From Steinernema hermaphroditum (lineage: Eukaryota > Nematoda > Chromadorea > Rhabditida > Steinernematidae), in contig CM059621.1 of the NCBI GenBank assembly GCA_030435675.1, forward strand, positions 13,516,001-13,580,000: 64,000 bases of DNA, read 5' to 3'. The notes beneath the pieces were generated by a model. It was not told the origin of the DNA. It was given only the letters and a program-made list of their open reading frames with translations, and did not search any database. Made by a program: the position numbers and the translations under genes. This document shows, piece by piece, positions 42,212 to 52,731 of the stretch. Every line of letters starts with the position of its first letter. The stretch's first letter is position 1.

Positions 42212-44386
42212 ATGTCTCTCAATGGTTCGGGGCGCTATCTGAGACGCTACGAGACGCGCGGCAGCTTCGAAGAAGAGGACGGCGAGAGTCCGAAGGTGAA
42301 CTTTGAGCCGGGGAGTGGCGCCGAGTTCATGTACAACGCCGGATGGCACAACCGCGACCCCTACGGCAACGATTTGAGGCCGAGTCGGGGGAACGGTAGC
42401 TACGAAGACGACCACGGAGGCTACGGGTAAGCGTGCCCCTTCAGGGCAGAAGTGAAAGAGTCGTTTAGCATGAAGTTCTGGCTGATCATCGCCCTCGGCG
42501 TTGTCACTTTCCTTCTTCTCTCTCTGGCGATTATCATGGCGATTCTGTTCGGAACGAGAGGTTGGTTGTTAAACGGTGATTTTATTGGGTTGGAGTATTG
42601 ACAATGGCACCTCACTTGCCACTGTTCGTAGACGTAAACACACAACGTTTTGTATTGTTCGTGTGAGTAAGCTAAGTTGATTTTGCAGTCTGGGTCCCTT
42701 TGAAGAATATGTAATTTGATGTTAAGAGAGCTTTAGATATTCGACTTTTTAGATATTTGACATGTTTTCATTAATATCTTTTTGTTTGTTAATTAGTGCA
42801 CGTGGCGGACCGTTAAGCAACGTCATAGTGAAGAGTAGCATTCAAGACCATTATGATACCTTATGAAACATTATCAAACCGTTGTGCTAAAGCAGAGATC
42901 TATTTGGAGACACATCGATTTGTGCACTCGTAGTTTTGTGAACTTGACGGTCACTCCTTTTTTTGCCTCTGTTTCCCTACTGAGAAGTAGTCTAGTTGCA
43001 ACCGAATAAATCGTACTGCGAACTTTCACTTAGTAAGCTTGACTGTTTCCATACAAGAAAAACAATCTGCTATATCTATACACAGTAACTCTCCATATCT
43101 TGTGCATAATCCTGATTTCATTCGGCAGTTTAGTTCATGCCATAGACAGGCTTAATGCTAGTAAGGGCATCCCACTCGTAGGCTTTTCCAGGCTATGCTA
43201 GTCGGGCCTCAAGCCAAAGAATCGCTCCAACTCCGAAGTCTGCACCGCTAACCGATCCAAAAATGGGATTCCGCTTTGCCCGCTGGGCTCCACCATCGCG
43301 CCACTTCCGGATCTTTTCCGCTTCGAAGCCCGCGCACACTGATGGCCTTTAACTTCGACGTCGTGCTCTGCACCGAAGAAAGAAGAGAAGCAGCGACTAC
43401 GGTGATCTACGGTTCTTCTTTGAGCATTATGACATATCTTGCATGGTGAATGCGTTGGAACTACGGCTCCCCGGTGTTCCAGGCCTTCTGAGAGTCGGGG
43501 CGATCACTGTGCCAACAACGACCGCTTACTCAACTCATTTCTCAGAATCGCTGGGGACACAAATGAAAGCCTAATAAGTGAAGCCGATCTAAAATATATT
43601 TTCATTTTGAATTACAGCTCATTAAAAAATCATTGGTTTCCATGGAAAGTAATGCAGTATCCGATGGGAAATGGGAGTTTTTCCGTACAGCCAGATGGTA
43701 AATTTCGTTTGAAACAAAATGTATTTAAAATATGTTGTATTCGTCGTTATTAATGTATGAATTTTGATTCATTCAAACACTCAGAAACACAATAATAAGA
43801 AGATTTTAGAGCTCCATACTTCTGTTTGCAGTCTAAACCTCAAAACTCAGATTCTGCCTAATCCACAAACTGCTTTCAGTCTTCATCGTGAACCCTGGTG
43901 AAGCGCTCGCGTCGACTCCTCTTCCCGTCACCGGAGGAATCTACGACCCCGTCGTTAACAGAACCTTCAACTGCCAGATGCTCATTCTGAATCAGGCGAA
44001 CCCGGCCTTCGCCAACACCAACTCCCCCGAGTACCTGCAGGCGAGGGTCATGCTCAACAACGCCGTAAGACAAAGACGGTTTTCCCTAAAAAACGAACAT
44101 TTCAGACGAGTCTTATGATCAGTCAGTCTACTCTGGCCGCCTACAGTGCGATAACCACTTTTGACAGCATGCACAACATGTGAGTGATCTTAACATCCAC
44201 TATTCGATGTCTCTCTTCTTTAGAGGAGACGACCTGCTCTTCAAGTTCCACATCACGATTACCGTACCCAGTCGGAACGCCATCAACGCGTCCACCATCC
44301 AAGGGATCCTCCTCAAAGAGATAAGTCGATTCCAGAACGCCGTAAACGATGTGACCGTCGCCCCCAACAGTATTCTCGTTTCCTGA
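42212..44386 (+). CDS. Type II membrane protein with SEA-like ectodomain
   Basis: Exons 42212-42426, 42469-42560, 43880-44064, 44106-44179 and 44224-44386, 242 aa. The cytosolic N-terminus (about 72 residues) is polar and Gly/Asp/Tyr-rich (GWHNRDPYGNDLRPSRGNGS). One TM helix follows (FWLIIALGVVTFLLLSLAII). The ectodomain is a single globular unit with NRTFNCQMLILNQANPAF, SPEYLQARVMLNNA and LLFKFHITITVPSRNAI, which fits a SEA domain fold; I see no GSxxV autocleavage site. SEA domains are common on mucin-like and type II surface proteins. N-glycosylation motifs include NRT and NAS. Intron 2 (1319 nt) carries dispersed repeat sequence. Confidence 0.65.
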
Positions 44387-44704
44387 CCCCCTTTGTACTG
44401 TAAATATTCCTCAGATTTATAATAATAAAACGATGTTTGCGGAACTGGTGCCTCGAGACTCGAGATCCGAAGTAACTTTTCGCGTCGAGGGCACTCGAGG
44501 CGCAACTTTGACACTTTTTTATGCGCGACGCGGAAAGCAAACTTTGCCGTGAGTGACCGAAGGCGGAGGAGGGAGTGAATGAAGATGGACACGAACCGGA
44601 TTAGTCGATGAGTGGACAGGGGGGAAGTGGAGGTTGACCTTCATGGAGTTTGTGGAAGTCATGTAGTCATTTAATTTTATAAATACACATTCAAGAAACA
44701 GCAT

Positions 44705-44949
44705 CTATTCTCCGTAGACGTAGTCCTCCTTGATGATTCCACCGAAGCCTCCCTTCAGACCCCTGGCGTTGATGTTCTTCTGAGCGCCTTCGTGACCAGG
44801 AAGGACGGCGTTTCCAGGGTTGATAGCGACGCGCTTCTCGGCGTACTAAACGTTTGACGTTTTTGGCGATCAGAGCTAAGACTAACCAATGCCGAAGCGG
44901 TGGCGACGACGACGAGAAGAAGGAGAGCGAAGTGGAGGAGACGGGCCAT
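44705..44949 (-). CDS. Secreted peptide precursor ending KEDYVYGE (copy B)
   Basis: Exons 44949-44887 and 44845-44705, 67 aa. The frame is intact. It differs from copy A by a few residues (EKRVAINPGNAVLPGHEG against EKRAAINPGNAILPGREG). Signal peptide, 41-nt intron and tail KEDYVYGE are conserved. The poly(A)-like ATAAATAC and the 3' flank are also shared with copy A. Confidence 0.75.
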
Positions 44950-45162
44950 GGTGGGAAGTGGTGTGGGGAGTGACTTGTGGTCTCTGTTTTATAGGCATTT
45001 AGACGCCTATTTTTGGAGATCTCGAAATACACTTTTGATATTTTTAGTCGCCTCGTTCTAAAACGGTGAACATTCCTAGATGTCTATTCGAGTCATCGCC
45101 CAGTTTAGCCAACCACGTTGCATAAAAGACAGCCCCAACAAGGGGCGAACCATTCCGCAGCC
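44950..45162. promoter_or_regulatory. 213-bp bidirectional promoter (copy B)
   Basis: Same length and layout as 31730-31942: TATAAAAC for the minus gene (44993-44986) and CATAAAAG for the plus gene (45121-45128). The strong conservation between copies covers the whole interval, including an inverted AGGCATTT..GACGCCTAT motif. Confidence 0.75.
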
Positions 45163-45438
45163 ATGGCCCGACTCGTCTTCTTCGCCCTCTTTCTCCTCTT
45201 CCTCTCCGTCGCTTACTCGGTACCGTAACCCTCAGACTCAGCAGCTTCAAGAGGTGGTTTCCAGTGTGCCCCCAACACCCCCAGACAGAACAAGGGAAAC
45301 GTTACTCCTTCCACGACTGAACCTCCGAAGAAGGAGTCCACCCCCAATGAGAACCAACAAGCTGTCAAAGGTGGTCCTGTTCGAGCGCCGAAGGTCGCCG
45401 AGAAGGTGGTCAAACGCGATTACGTGTACGGGAAGTAG
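45163..45438 (+). CDS. Secreted peptide precursor ending KR-DYVYGK (copy B, intact)
   Basis: Exons 45163-45219 and 45265-45438, 76 aa, joined over a 45-nt intron (GTACCG..TTTCCAG). Reading through the donor would stop after two codons, so splicing is needed. The signal peptide MARLVFFALFLLFLSVAYS is followed by a Pro/Lys-rich spacer (CAPNTPRQNKG, TTEPPKKESTPNEN) and APKVAEKVVKRDYVYGK. The dibasic KR directly before DYVYGK predicts release of a pentapeptide-like DYVYG, or an amidated DYVY after Lys removal. This follows general neuropeptide rules and is not proven. The copy at 31943 has lost this end. Confidence 0.75.
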
Positions 45439-46086
45439 TCCCATCATCATGATTGAGCAACCCGTAATTAAAAAACCCACATAAATGTGTTCTTTCCATT
45501 TGTTATTTCCGAAATTTACCGTATGCCTTGGAATGCTTCAGAGTTGGGCTCGGTGACATTAGGGAATAGTGATATAGCCACTTATCCGTCACTGTATCCA
45601 TTGTCACACTCCGTACTCGAGCATCCCATTAATCACGATTAACCCTCGAGTGTTTGTCCCACACCTCCTTCACTTATTTCCGTAACCGTTATCCCCTCTT
45701 GACCCACTAATTGCCCGTCTTCAGCGTACATCTCTGTTTGTCCCCGCTCCCTTCCTCGTCGCCTTTGTCCCCTTCTTGTCAACTGACTGTCCATCTTTGT
45801 TTTTAGCACCCTCGGCGGCGCCCATCTCCGCTAATTTGACGTTTCTGCTGTGGGCACACGTGTGCAAACAGCGAGGTTTGTAAACCGATATGCGTCCGGC
45901 GAGTGACTCCGTTTTTCTTTGTTTGCGTTTCCGACGCTTTTTTGCGTCTTCGCGGGAGGGGCGAAGAGGTTCACGCCGCGCGACGGTCACTCGACGTGTA
46001 TAAACACAACACCGACGGACTTCGGCCGAGGCGACGACGGACGGAGAAGAAGACGTGTTGCGCACCCGGATTAGCGCCGCTCTGTG
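45439..46086. other. Intergenic and promoter of the BPI-like gene
   Basis: A TATAAA box (45999-46004) lies 83-88 nt upstream of the BPI-like ATG. Otherwise nothing is recognised. Confidence 0.5.
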
Positions 46087-49000
46087 ATGTTGCTTTTTGT
46101 AGTCCTCCTTCTGCTCCCTCAGGTTCGCTTCGTTTCGATTTTAGTGATGTTTGGAAATGATATTACCCAATTTTTCACACTATAGGTGTTGGTCAACTAC
46201 CATAATGATTCTCTATGAAACGATCTAGTATGTAAAATTAAATTTGTGCGGCGTGTGTCAATATATACAATACAGTCTGTTTCATGACGATAAGGCCATC
46301 CCTAAAAACAGGCAAAATAAGTCGCTCTCGCTGCATGTGTCAGTATACGAAATAAGGGTTCGAAATCCCATCCTATTCGACGCCCTTCTTTCATTCATTT
46401 TTTAGTTTTTTATTGATCAGCATCACAGATGGAATACCACACGCCTCGACTGGAGCAAATATTGATATAATAAACATGACCATCCGAATCTGGATGAGCT
46501 TCACCAGTGCGAGAATGATTGGTCTAAAAAGCTGATACGAGCAGAAACCGATCTGCTCCAGCCTGCAGAACCCAGATTTCAAAACTACAGTATTTGACGA
46601 TGATCAATTGTTTATACTGTGGGCGCTTTTTTATTATTTTATATCAATATTTGCGCCAGCCGATGCTTTTGGTATTCCCTTTCTGGTCAGTATTGACTGT
46701 TATCGAATCCAGACAGGTTAGGTTGTTGATGTTGAGGTTCAAATATTCGAATGACCCAGTGATGTCAAGGGAGATGCGTGCATTTCTCGTATTTAGTTTA
46801 GTACCATCCTCTACGGCCCAGAATTGACCTTCATTATGACTATTGAAATAGTACTGTAAATCTTGATCGTTGAGCACACTCCTAGTGACTCATTTAATTC
46901 TACATCCTATGGACTAAGAAGCTAATTCTAAGGAAATATTGTTTAGACCTCAACCTCGATCGTCCTCCGTGTCACCCAAAACGGTCTCCACGAGTTGGCC
47001 AACTTCACGCAGCAATGGATGTCCAAGACGATCGTCGACATCGAGACGGACACCTTCACGCACCACATCACCAAGGGCCTCGGATCGGGCTCCCTTCTCT
47101 TCTCGAACACTTCGGTGGAGGAGTTCGCGCCGCCGACGGTTCGGTATCGCCCCAGTGACCACTCCTTCCTCTACATGACCGCTGTGGCTGGCCAGGCCAA
47201 AGTAGGACGTTCCTGTAGAATGAGTGTACACCACAGTTTAGGTCAACTCCGACTGGACGATGTACTCGAAGTACTTGTCAGTTCTAGGGCTGCCGCTGAA
47301 CGGAAAAGTGGCGATGCAACTGGGAGGAATCAAGTCCGAAGTGGCCATGCAGATCACGGCGACCAACGAGCTCCTCGTCCACCACTGTGTGGCCAGAGTG
47401 GTGCAACTGAATCTCGATTTTTCGGGATCGTATGCGGCGGAAGTGCTCCACTTCTTCAGGAACACTTTATCCAAAAGTATCAGAAGGAACATGGAACAGG
47501 TGAGGATAGCCTAGAGGGCTCAGTGACAAGAAAGTCTTCATTCGGAACCTTTATTGCCACACCAAGCATCAGGCCCCTGAAGTCCACAGTTTTGTATCGT
47601 GATGTTCATCTCTCAAATTCGTCACAGTATCTCATTTCGATACATTTTTGCCTGCCAAATTTTGTTTGTCCTATCCCCGGCGCGTGAACTCGAGAGTTCC
47701 AAGCAGCAGGCCACGTTGAGCAAACGTCTCCGGTTGACAACTGTTGCGCGCTCCATCAGTTTACACCCTCACGTCGGCCTCCTTCAGTTTATCTGCGATT
47801 ACGATAATGTTGATAAACTGTAAGCAAAGATGCATCGATGTTTCGTCTTTAGTTTGGGCCTTTGACAAATCTAATGCTGTAGCGGCACAATAAGAAAACA
47901 TATAAATTGAGGTAATGTTTTTCGCTGTTTTCGAGGTGGACCGCTCCACAAATTCGGTGAAATTACTCCTTTGGTCTATCATGCACAGAATGAAACTGGG
48001 GGTGACATTTGGTGTCTGTCCAGATAGCATAACAGATTAATTTTCGGGAGCTTCCAAACTGGAGACCGATCGGGAAAAGAAAGGAAAAGCTGTTATCCTC
48101 TAGAAAGGGCATAAATGGGACGTCAAAATACTAGGCATTTCCTCACGCCAAACATGTTCCCCTTTTCAGCAATTCTGCGTGGCGATGAAGGACCGTCTCG
48201 TGCCGTGGCTCCGCGACCAGATCGACGGCTTCCCGGACCTAATGCGCTTCCCTATCAGCGAGGACGTTCAGATCATCCACAAACTGCACAGCATCTCCAT
48301 GACCAACAGCCACATCGACTTCCGCCTGCAGAACAGCATCTCCTGGGACGACGACGTCATCGAAGGCGACGCCGTCGACTACTCGCACTTCGCCTTTGCC
48401 GGTAAATCCCATCCCCAAGTAGCGCCTCTAGGCGAACGTTCAGATTCGTTCGAGGACAGCTCGCGAATGGCCGAAGTGTTCATCGAGGAGGAGACGATCC
48501 AGACGATCGCCTCGGCGGCACACTTCGCCGAGCAGCTCCGGACGAACGTCACGTCGCCCTTCTTGAGGACCCACTGTGATGTGATGTGCATCGGTACCAT
48601 CTTCCCTGATCTGGGCACCTCGCTCGACCACAGCGCCCTCAGGGTCGAGGTCTCCACGGTGCACCCTCCGGTCATCAGGCTGCAGAACCAGAACGCCCAC
48701 GTGGCGCTCAACGCGACCCTCGCGGTGTTCCCCGAGCCTCCCATCGAGAACGTCACCGGCGCCGTCCTGGAGATCAGGATGGCGACGGAGTTCCTTCTGA
48801 ATCTGAAGCTCAGGAACAAACACTTCAAGGCCTACGTGAACGTGATCAAGTCGCGCGCCGAGGTCGCGAAGAGCCAGATCGAAGGCGTTTCCCAGAAGGC
48901 GCTCGACTTTCTGGTCAACATGTCCACTCCGTTCCTCGAAGACGCCGTCGACGTTTTCTTCGGCGAAGGCCTTGAGTTCGCTGACATCTTCAAGGTGCCT

Positions 49001-49093
49001 CTGGAGAACGAGCTCCTCACGATCAGCGAGGGGAGTGTCCGCCTCCAAACGGACATCGTCCTAGAGAAGGCCCTCGTCATGCTCCTCTTATGA
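46087..49093 (+). CDS. BPI/LBP/CETP-family secreted lipid-binding protein
   Basis: Five exons: 46087-46122, 46947-47201, 47242-47499, 48170-48401 and 48444-49093, 476 aa, the usual length. Exon 1 is only a signal peptide (MLLFVVLLLLPQ). The first BPI barrel begins SIVLRVTQNGLHELANFTQQ, continues with ITKGLGSGSLLFSN and YMTAVAGQAKVNSDW, and has the cysteine-bearing MEQQFCVAMKDRLVPWL helix. The second half has VRLQNQNAHVALNATLAVFP-like strands and ends LLTISEGSVRLQTDIV. The family binds lipopolysaccharide or other lipids in extracellular fluids. The last intron (42 nt, 48402-48443) could also be read through in frame. Intron 1 (824 nt) contains a tRNA-like relic near 46300-46390. Confidence 0.85.
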
Positions 49094-49272
49094 TCGCATT
49101 CCGACGAATCTCACAATCTACAGTATTCCTTCTTTTTCTTGTTGGTTGTTGCTGCAACTTCCCTAATAATTAATAATTAGTGTGATTGATGGTAGATCGT
49201 GCCCCTTCGAGGTATCCACAGAAACAATGGCACAGACCAGAACAAGAACCCAAAATACGGTCAAATCGTTTA

Positions 49273-52200
49273 TTACTTTTCTTTTAAGGAGAAGATCCGT
49301 GCAATGGAACCGGTGACATCACGGAACCCTTCTTCCTTAGCTTCCCAGTAATTCTTTTGCGACACCCACATATCGACATCGGTGAATGAGTCCGTGCGGC
49401 GTACGAACCATAGCCGACGGTGCGAACGGTTAGCGCGGTTCCTTTGATTCTGCTCCAGCACTTGCTTCGCGGACAATGCCCTTTGTGCTTCGCCGTTTTC
49501 CAGGAATCGCTGATCGGGGCGTAAGCGGGTGTCTGTCGGCGGCAGTGTCGACATATCTTCGGGTATGGTTTCATTGAGTGTCATCGAGAAGCGGTTGAAT
49601 CCATAGTAGCGAGAAGTATTCGGCAGGGGCGGAGCTGCTTCGAAGATACGTTCGCGACCATCCTCCCCATGTCTTAACATTCATTTTAGGCTCATTTACG
49701 CTAGCAAATGCTCACTTGTAGATGGCTCGATCCCAGGTGCCGCTGATGCGGACCTCTCCATTCGGACCAGACACTGTTCCACTCACCGAGTTCTTTTCGC
49801 CTTTAAATTCGATCCGTGCATTTACTCCGTTTGAACAGCGCACGTTCATTATGCCTTCATGCTGCAGTATCCTCTCTTCCGGCTTTGCAATTGCGTTCAC
49901 AACCGTCGTCTTCACCTACGAACAGTGAATATTGTCTCATTGCACAGACGTACTGTCTCACCTTTTTCCAAGTGTAGTCCTCCTTTCCGTTAAGCCTTAG
50001 CCTCAGAGGTACCTCTGGAATCACATCTACATTCTTCCATCTTTTCTTTGGCTGTCCGGCGAAATTTTCCCAAACCTCCCAGCCGGGACCGTCGGCATAG
50101 CATGCGGAGATCGGAGGATGGTGTGAGACCTGCTCAGCATGGAATCGCCATCCCTCGTCAGCGATGTATTCGAATGTCTCCCCCAGCAATGGGTTGAATG
50201 GCTTTCGATTTCGGCCAATAGTGTTTGAGTAGCCGGAGATGGCGAATGCGACCACGAGACACATCCGCTCCATTGAGTCAGTAGTAACAGCGGCCTTCGA
50301 GAGGAATGTGCTCGCAAAACGGTTCGATTCACATAGAAGCTGCAACATTCCGAGCGGTTCGTACGTGCTGATTGGAAGACCTCCGCCGAAAGCTAATGAG
50401 GTCAGCATTCCGAGAGAGATGCCTTCGCCCGGCAGCTGCTCCGATGGAAGCGTCATGCGATGCACCCGTGAACGGGGCTGGTACGGTGATGGCTTCGCTT
50501 TCGGCACAGTGCATGCTGATACTGTTGGAGGAACTGAAGTCTTCGGGGGTGGAGGAGGCACAACTGCTTCAGGTACTGCCTTTGTCGGTTCGGGAACCGG
50601 CTTCTGCGGCACTACAGGTGCGGGCAAAGGTTGAGTTTTGATAGGTTCCGGAGTTGGAGCCGGCGACGGTTTCGGGATCTGCTGAGGTACTGGAGCCGCG
50701 CTCGTCTCTGTGCCGACATTGGCAGAGCGAATAAGATTGTATTTCGGTGGCTCAATTTGCTGCTGAGGTTGGGAAGGAGCGGCTTCCGCGTTCTGGGTCC
50801 CTGGAAATGAATTAATTTTTACGTACAGTACAAGAGTGGGTGCACTAACTCTTTCTCTTAGACGATTTTCCGTTCTTTCGATTCCTCGTGGCTTCTAACG
50901 AGCGAGTGCTGATCGACGGATCGCCCACAGTCTGAACATCTTCGTCATCTTCCTCTTCGTCAGACTCAGACGATGATCCCGATTCCGACATTCCATCGCT
51001 ACCCTCGCAAACGGCTGTGGCGGACGCATTGGTCGTCGATATTCCAGTATTCGACTGCACGCAGCTTGAGACTGCATTATCAGCAATAGAAGTCACGTCG
51101 CTGGGGACAGCGGAAGCAGTGTCATTGATCGCGTAACTGGAAACAACAGGAGCAACGGCAACGTGATGCTCAACCGCAGCAGCGTTCGTAACAGGAGGCT
51201 GGTTCTGTAACTCTTTCGAGCGTGTCTTAACGTTTGAGCTTATATAAAATATTGCAAAGGATGACATATATTACCTTAATCTCGCATAAAATATTCTGGG
51301 CATTAGCATACATGACCTTTATTTCGCTGTGCAGTTTTCCCACCTTTTCCAAAGCGTCGTTGACACTAGCTCGAGTGGCGCGGATCTCCTCCAGTGTCTT
51401 TGCAATGGGCTCGTTAGCCTTCGCCTCGGGCGCTGCTTTGTCCTCAGTTTTTTCCTGTATTATGACCGTCTTTTCAGCCATTTTTTCGGTTTTTGAAACT
51501 ACTAAGGGAGCTTTGAGGCGAACTGATGCTTCAGAGTTCACCGTTCCTTGTTTAAGCTGCTTCTGACGATACAACCTGTGCTTCTGCACAGCGTCCTTCC
51601 ATAGGGAGTACTTATCCTTCTCAACCGGAAACAGCTGGTGCGACTCTTGCTTGAACATCAGTAGGAAGCGCGACTCTGCATCGCAATGGCTCACTGATAT
51701 CTGAAACTACGAACGTAACGAAGAAAAAGAGCATTGAATCTGACTTGCGACAGATCGATTTTAAACTCGTGATTGAGCGCATCCGCACTTTTGGTGTTTC
51801 TTCCCTTGTACAGTTTCAGCACACCGAGTGATAGTTTGGCGTGGAATCGCTTGGTCCGGTTCAGTCGCCGCTTCTTGCATCCCTTGAGAAAGATGGTGCC
51901 TTCAAGTTTCGGCGGCGCTTCAAGGATTGACAGTTCTTTATCTGAGAGCTCTGGGAATGGCTGAAATCAGAGAAAAGTGAATGTGCGAGCATGGTAAAAA
52001 CGGGCCAGTTTTCGAAACAAAAGACAGCGGCGGAAATTTACACAACACGCACAGAGAAAGTGTTAAAAATCGGCTCTTTTTGCGATGGCAATATCTACTC
52101 ATATCATCTACGGTTTCTCATCGCCGCAAACCACTCACCACAAACTCCGTTCGTTTTTTCAAGCGCTTGCTGAATTTGCTGAAGGCGCTTTCGCTTTTCC

Positions 52201-52312
52201 GCTTCGCCTCATTCGTCTTTCCCTTCCGGCGTTGTTCACTGAAACGAGTACTTTCACTACCATTCTTTGCACAGCAAGGAACTTACGCGGAGCACGCATC
52301 AATAGATGCCAT
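49273..52312 (-). CDS. Oxysterol-binding protein-related protein (ORP) with PH domain
   Basis: Eight exons: 52312-52287, 52238-52139, 51960-51745, 51700-51275, 51225-50850, 50800-49962, 49914-49715 and 49672-49273, 860 aa. A PH domain covers about 50-150 (KLEGTIFLKGCKKRRLNR to KYSLWKDAVQKHR). It is followed by a coiled coil and a long linker that is acidic/Ser-rich, then Pro-rich. The lipid-transfer domain starts about residue 475 with SEQLPGEGISLGMLTSLAFG and has NPLLGETFEY and the ORP fingerprint EQVSHHPP. Layout matches the OSBPL3/6/7 class (C. elegans obr genes). These proteins move sterols or phosphoinositides at membrane contacts; an FFAT motif was not found with certainty. Two introns end in TTAAG instead of TTTCAG. 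Confidence 0.92.
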
Positions 52313-52731
52313 CGGTCAGTTTGAAGTTAGTTGACCGTACACGGAGCTAGCGTTCTCGACCGGTCGGTTGGCCTCTGAATGGGCTAATGCGGCCTACCGG
52401 CTTCGTCTCGTACGAAGAGACGACAAGAGTGCATCTGTCTAGAAAGTGTCCAGAACTCTATCTCGTCTATATTCGAGGAGGGAGCATCCTGCAGAACTCA
52501 AGGAAAGCAGGGACCACACACAGTGGAGGCGACGAAGAGGCCCTTCTGTGCGAGAATCACGGCGAGGATTCCGACTCCTTCAGTTTCGTACTCCACAAAG
52601 GGATTGTTGTTTGCGGTAGAGTTACGAAATTAATGAAATGATCAAATTTTCCACTTCACCTCTCCTGCCGCCATCAGCCCCTCCAAGTTCTGGTTGTTTT
52701 CGTCGTCATTCTCGTCGTCGAGTGCCCTCGC
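52313..52731. promoter_or_regulatory. Divergent promoter region between the ORP and ABCA genes
   Basis: The two start codons are 419 bp apart and point away from each other. No TATA box is clear. The interval has no gene of its own. Confidence 0.4.

Noticed and set aside
48402..48443. In-frame insertion GKSHPQVAPLGERS in the BPI-like protein
   Set aside because: The 42-nt segment has a GTAAAT donor and GTTCAG acceptor and the usual intron size, so an intron is more likely, although both versions keep the frame.
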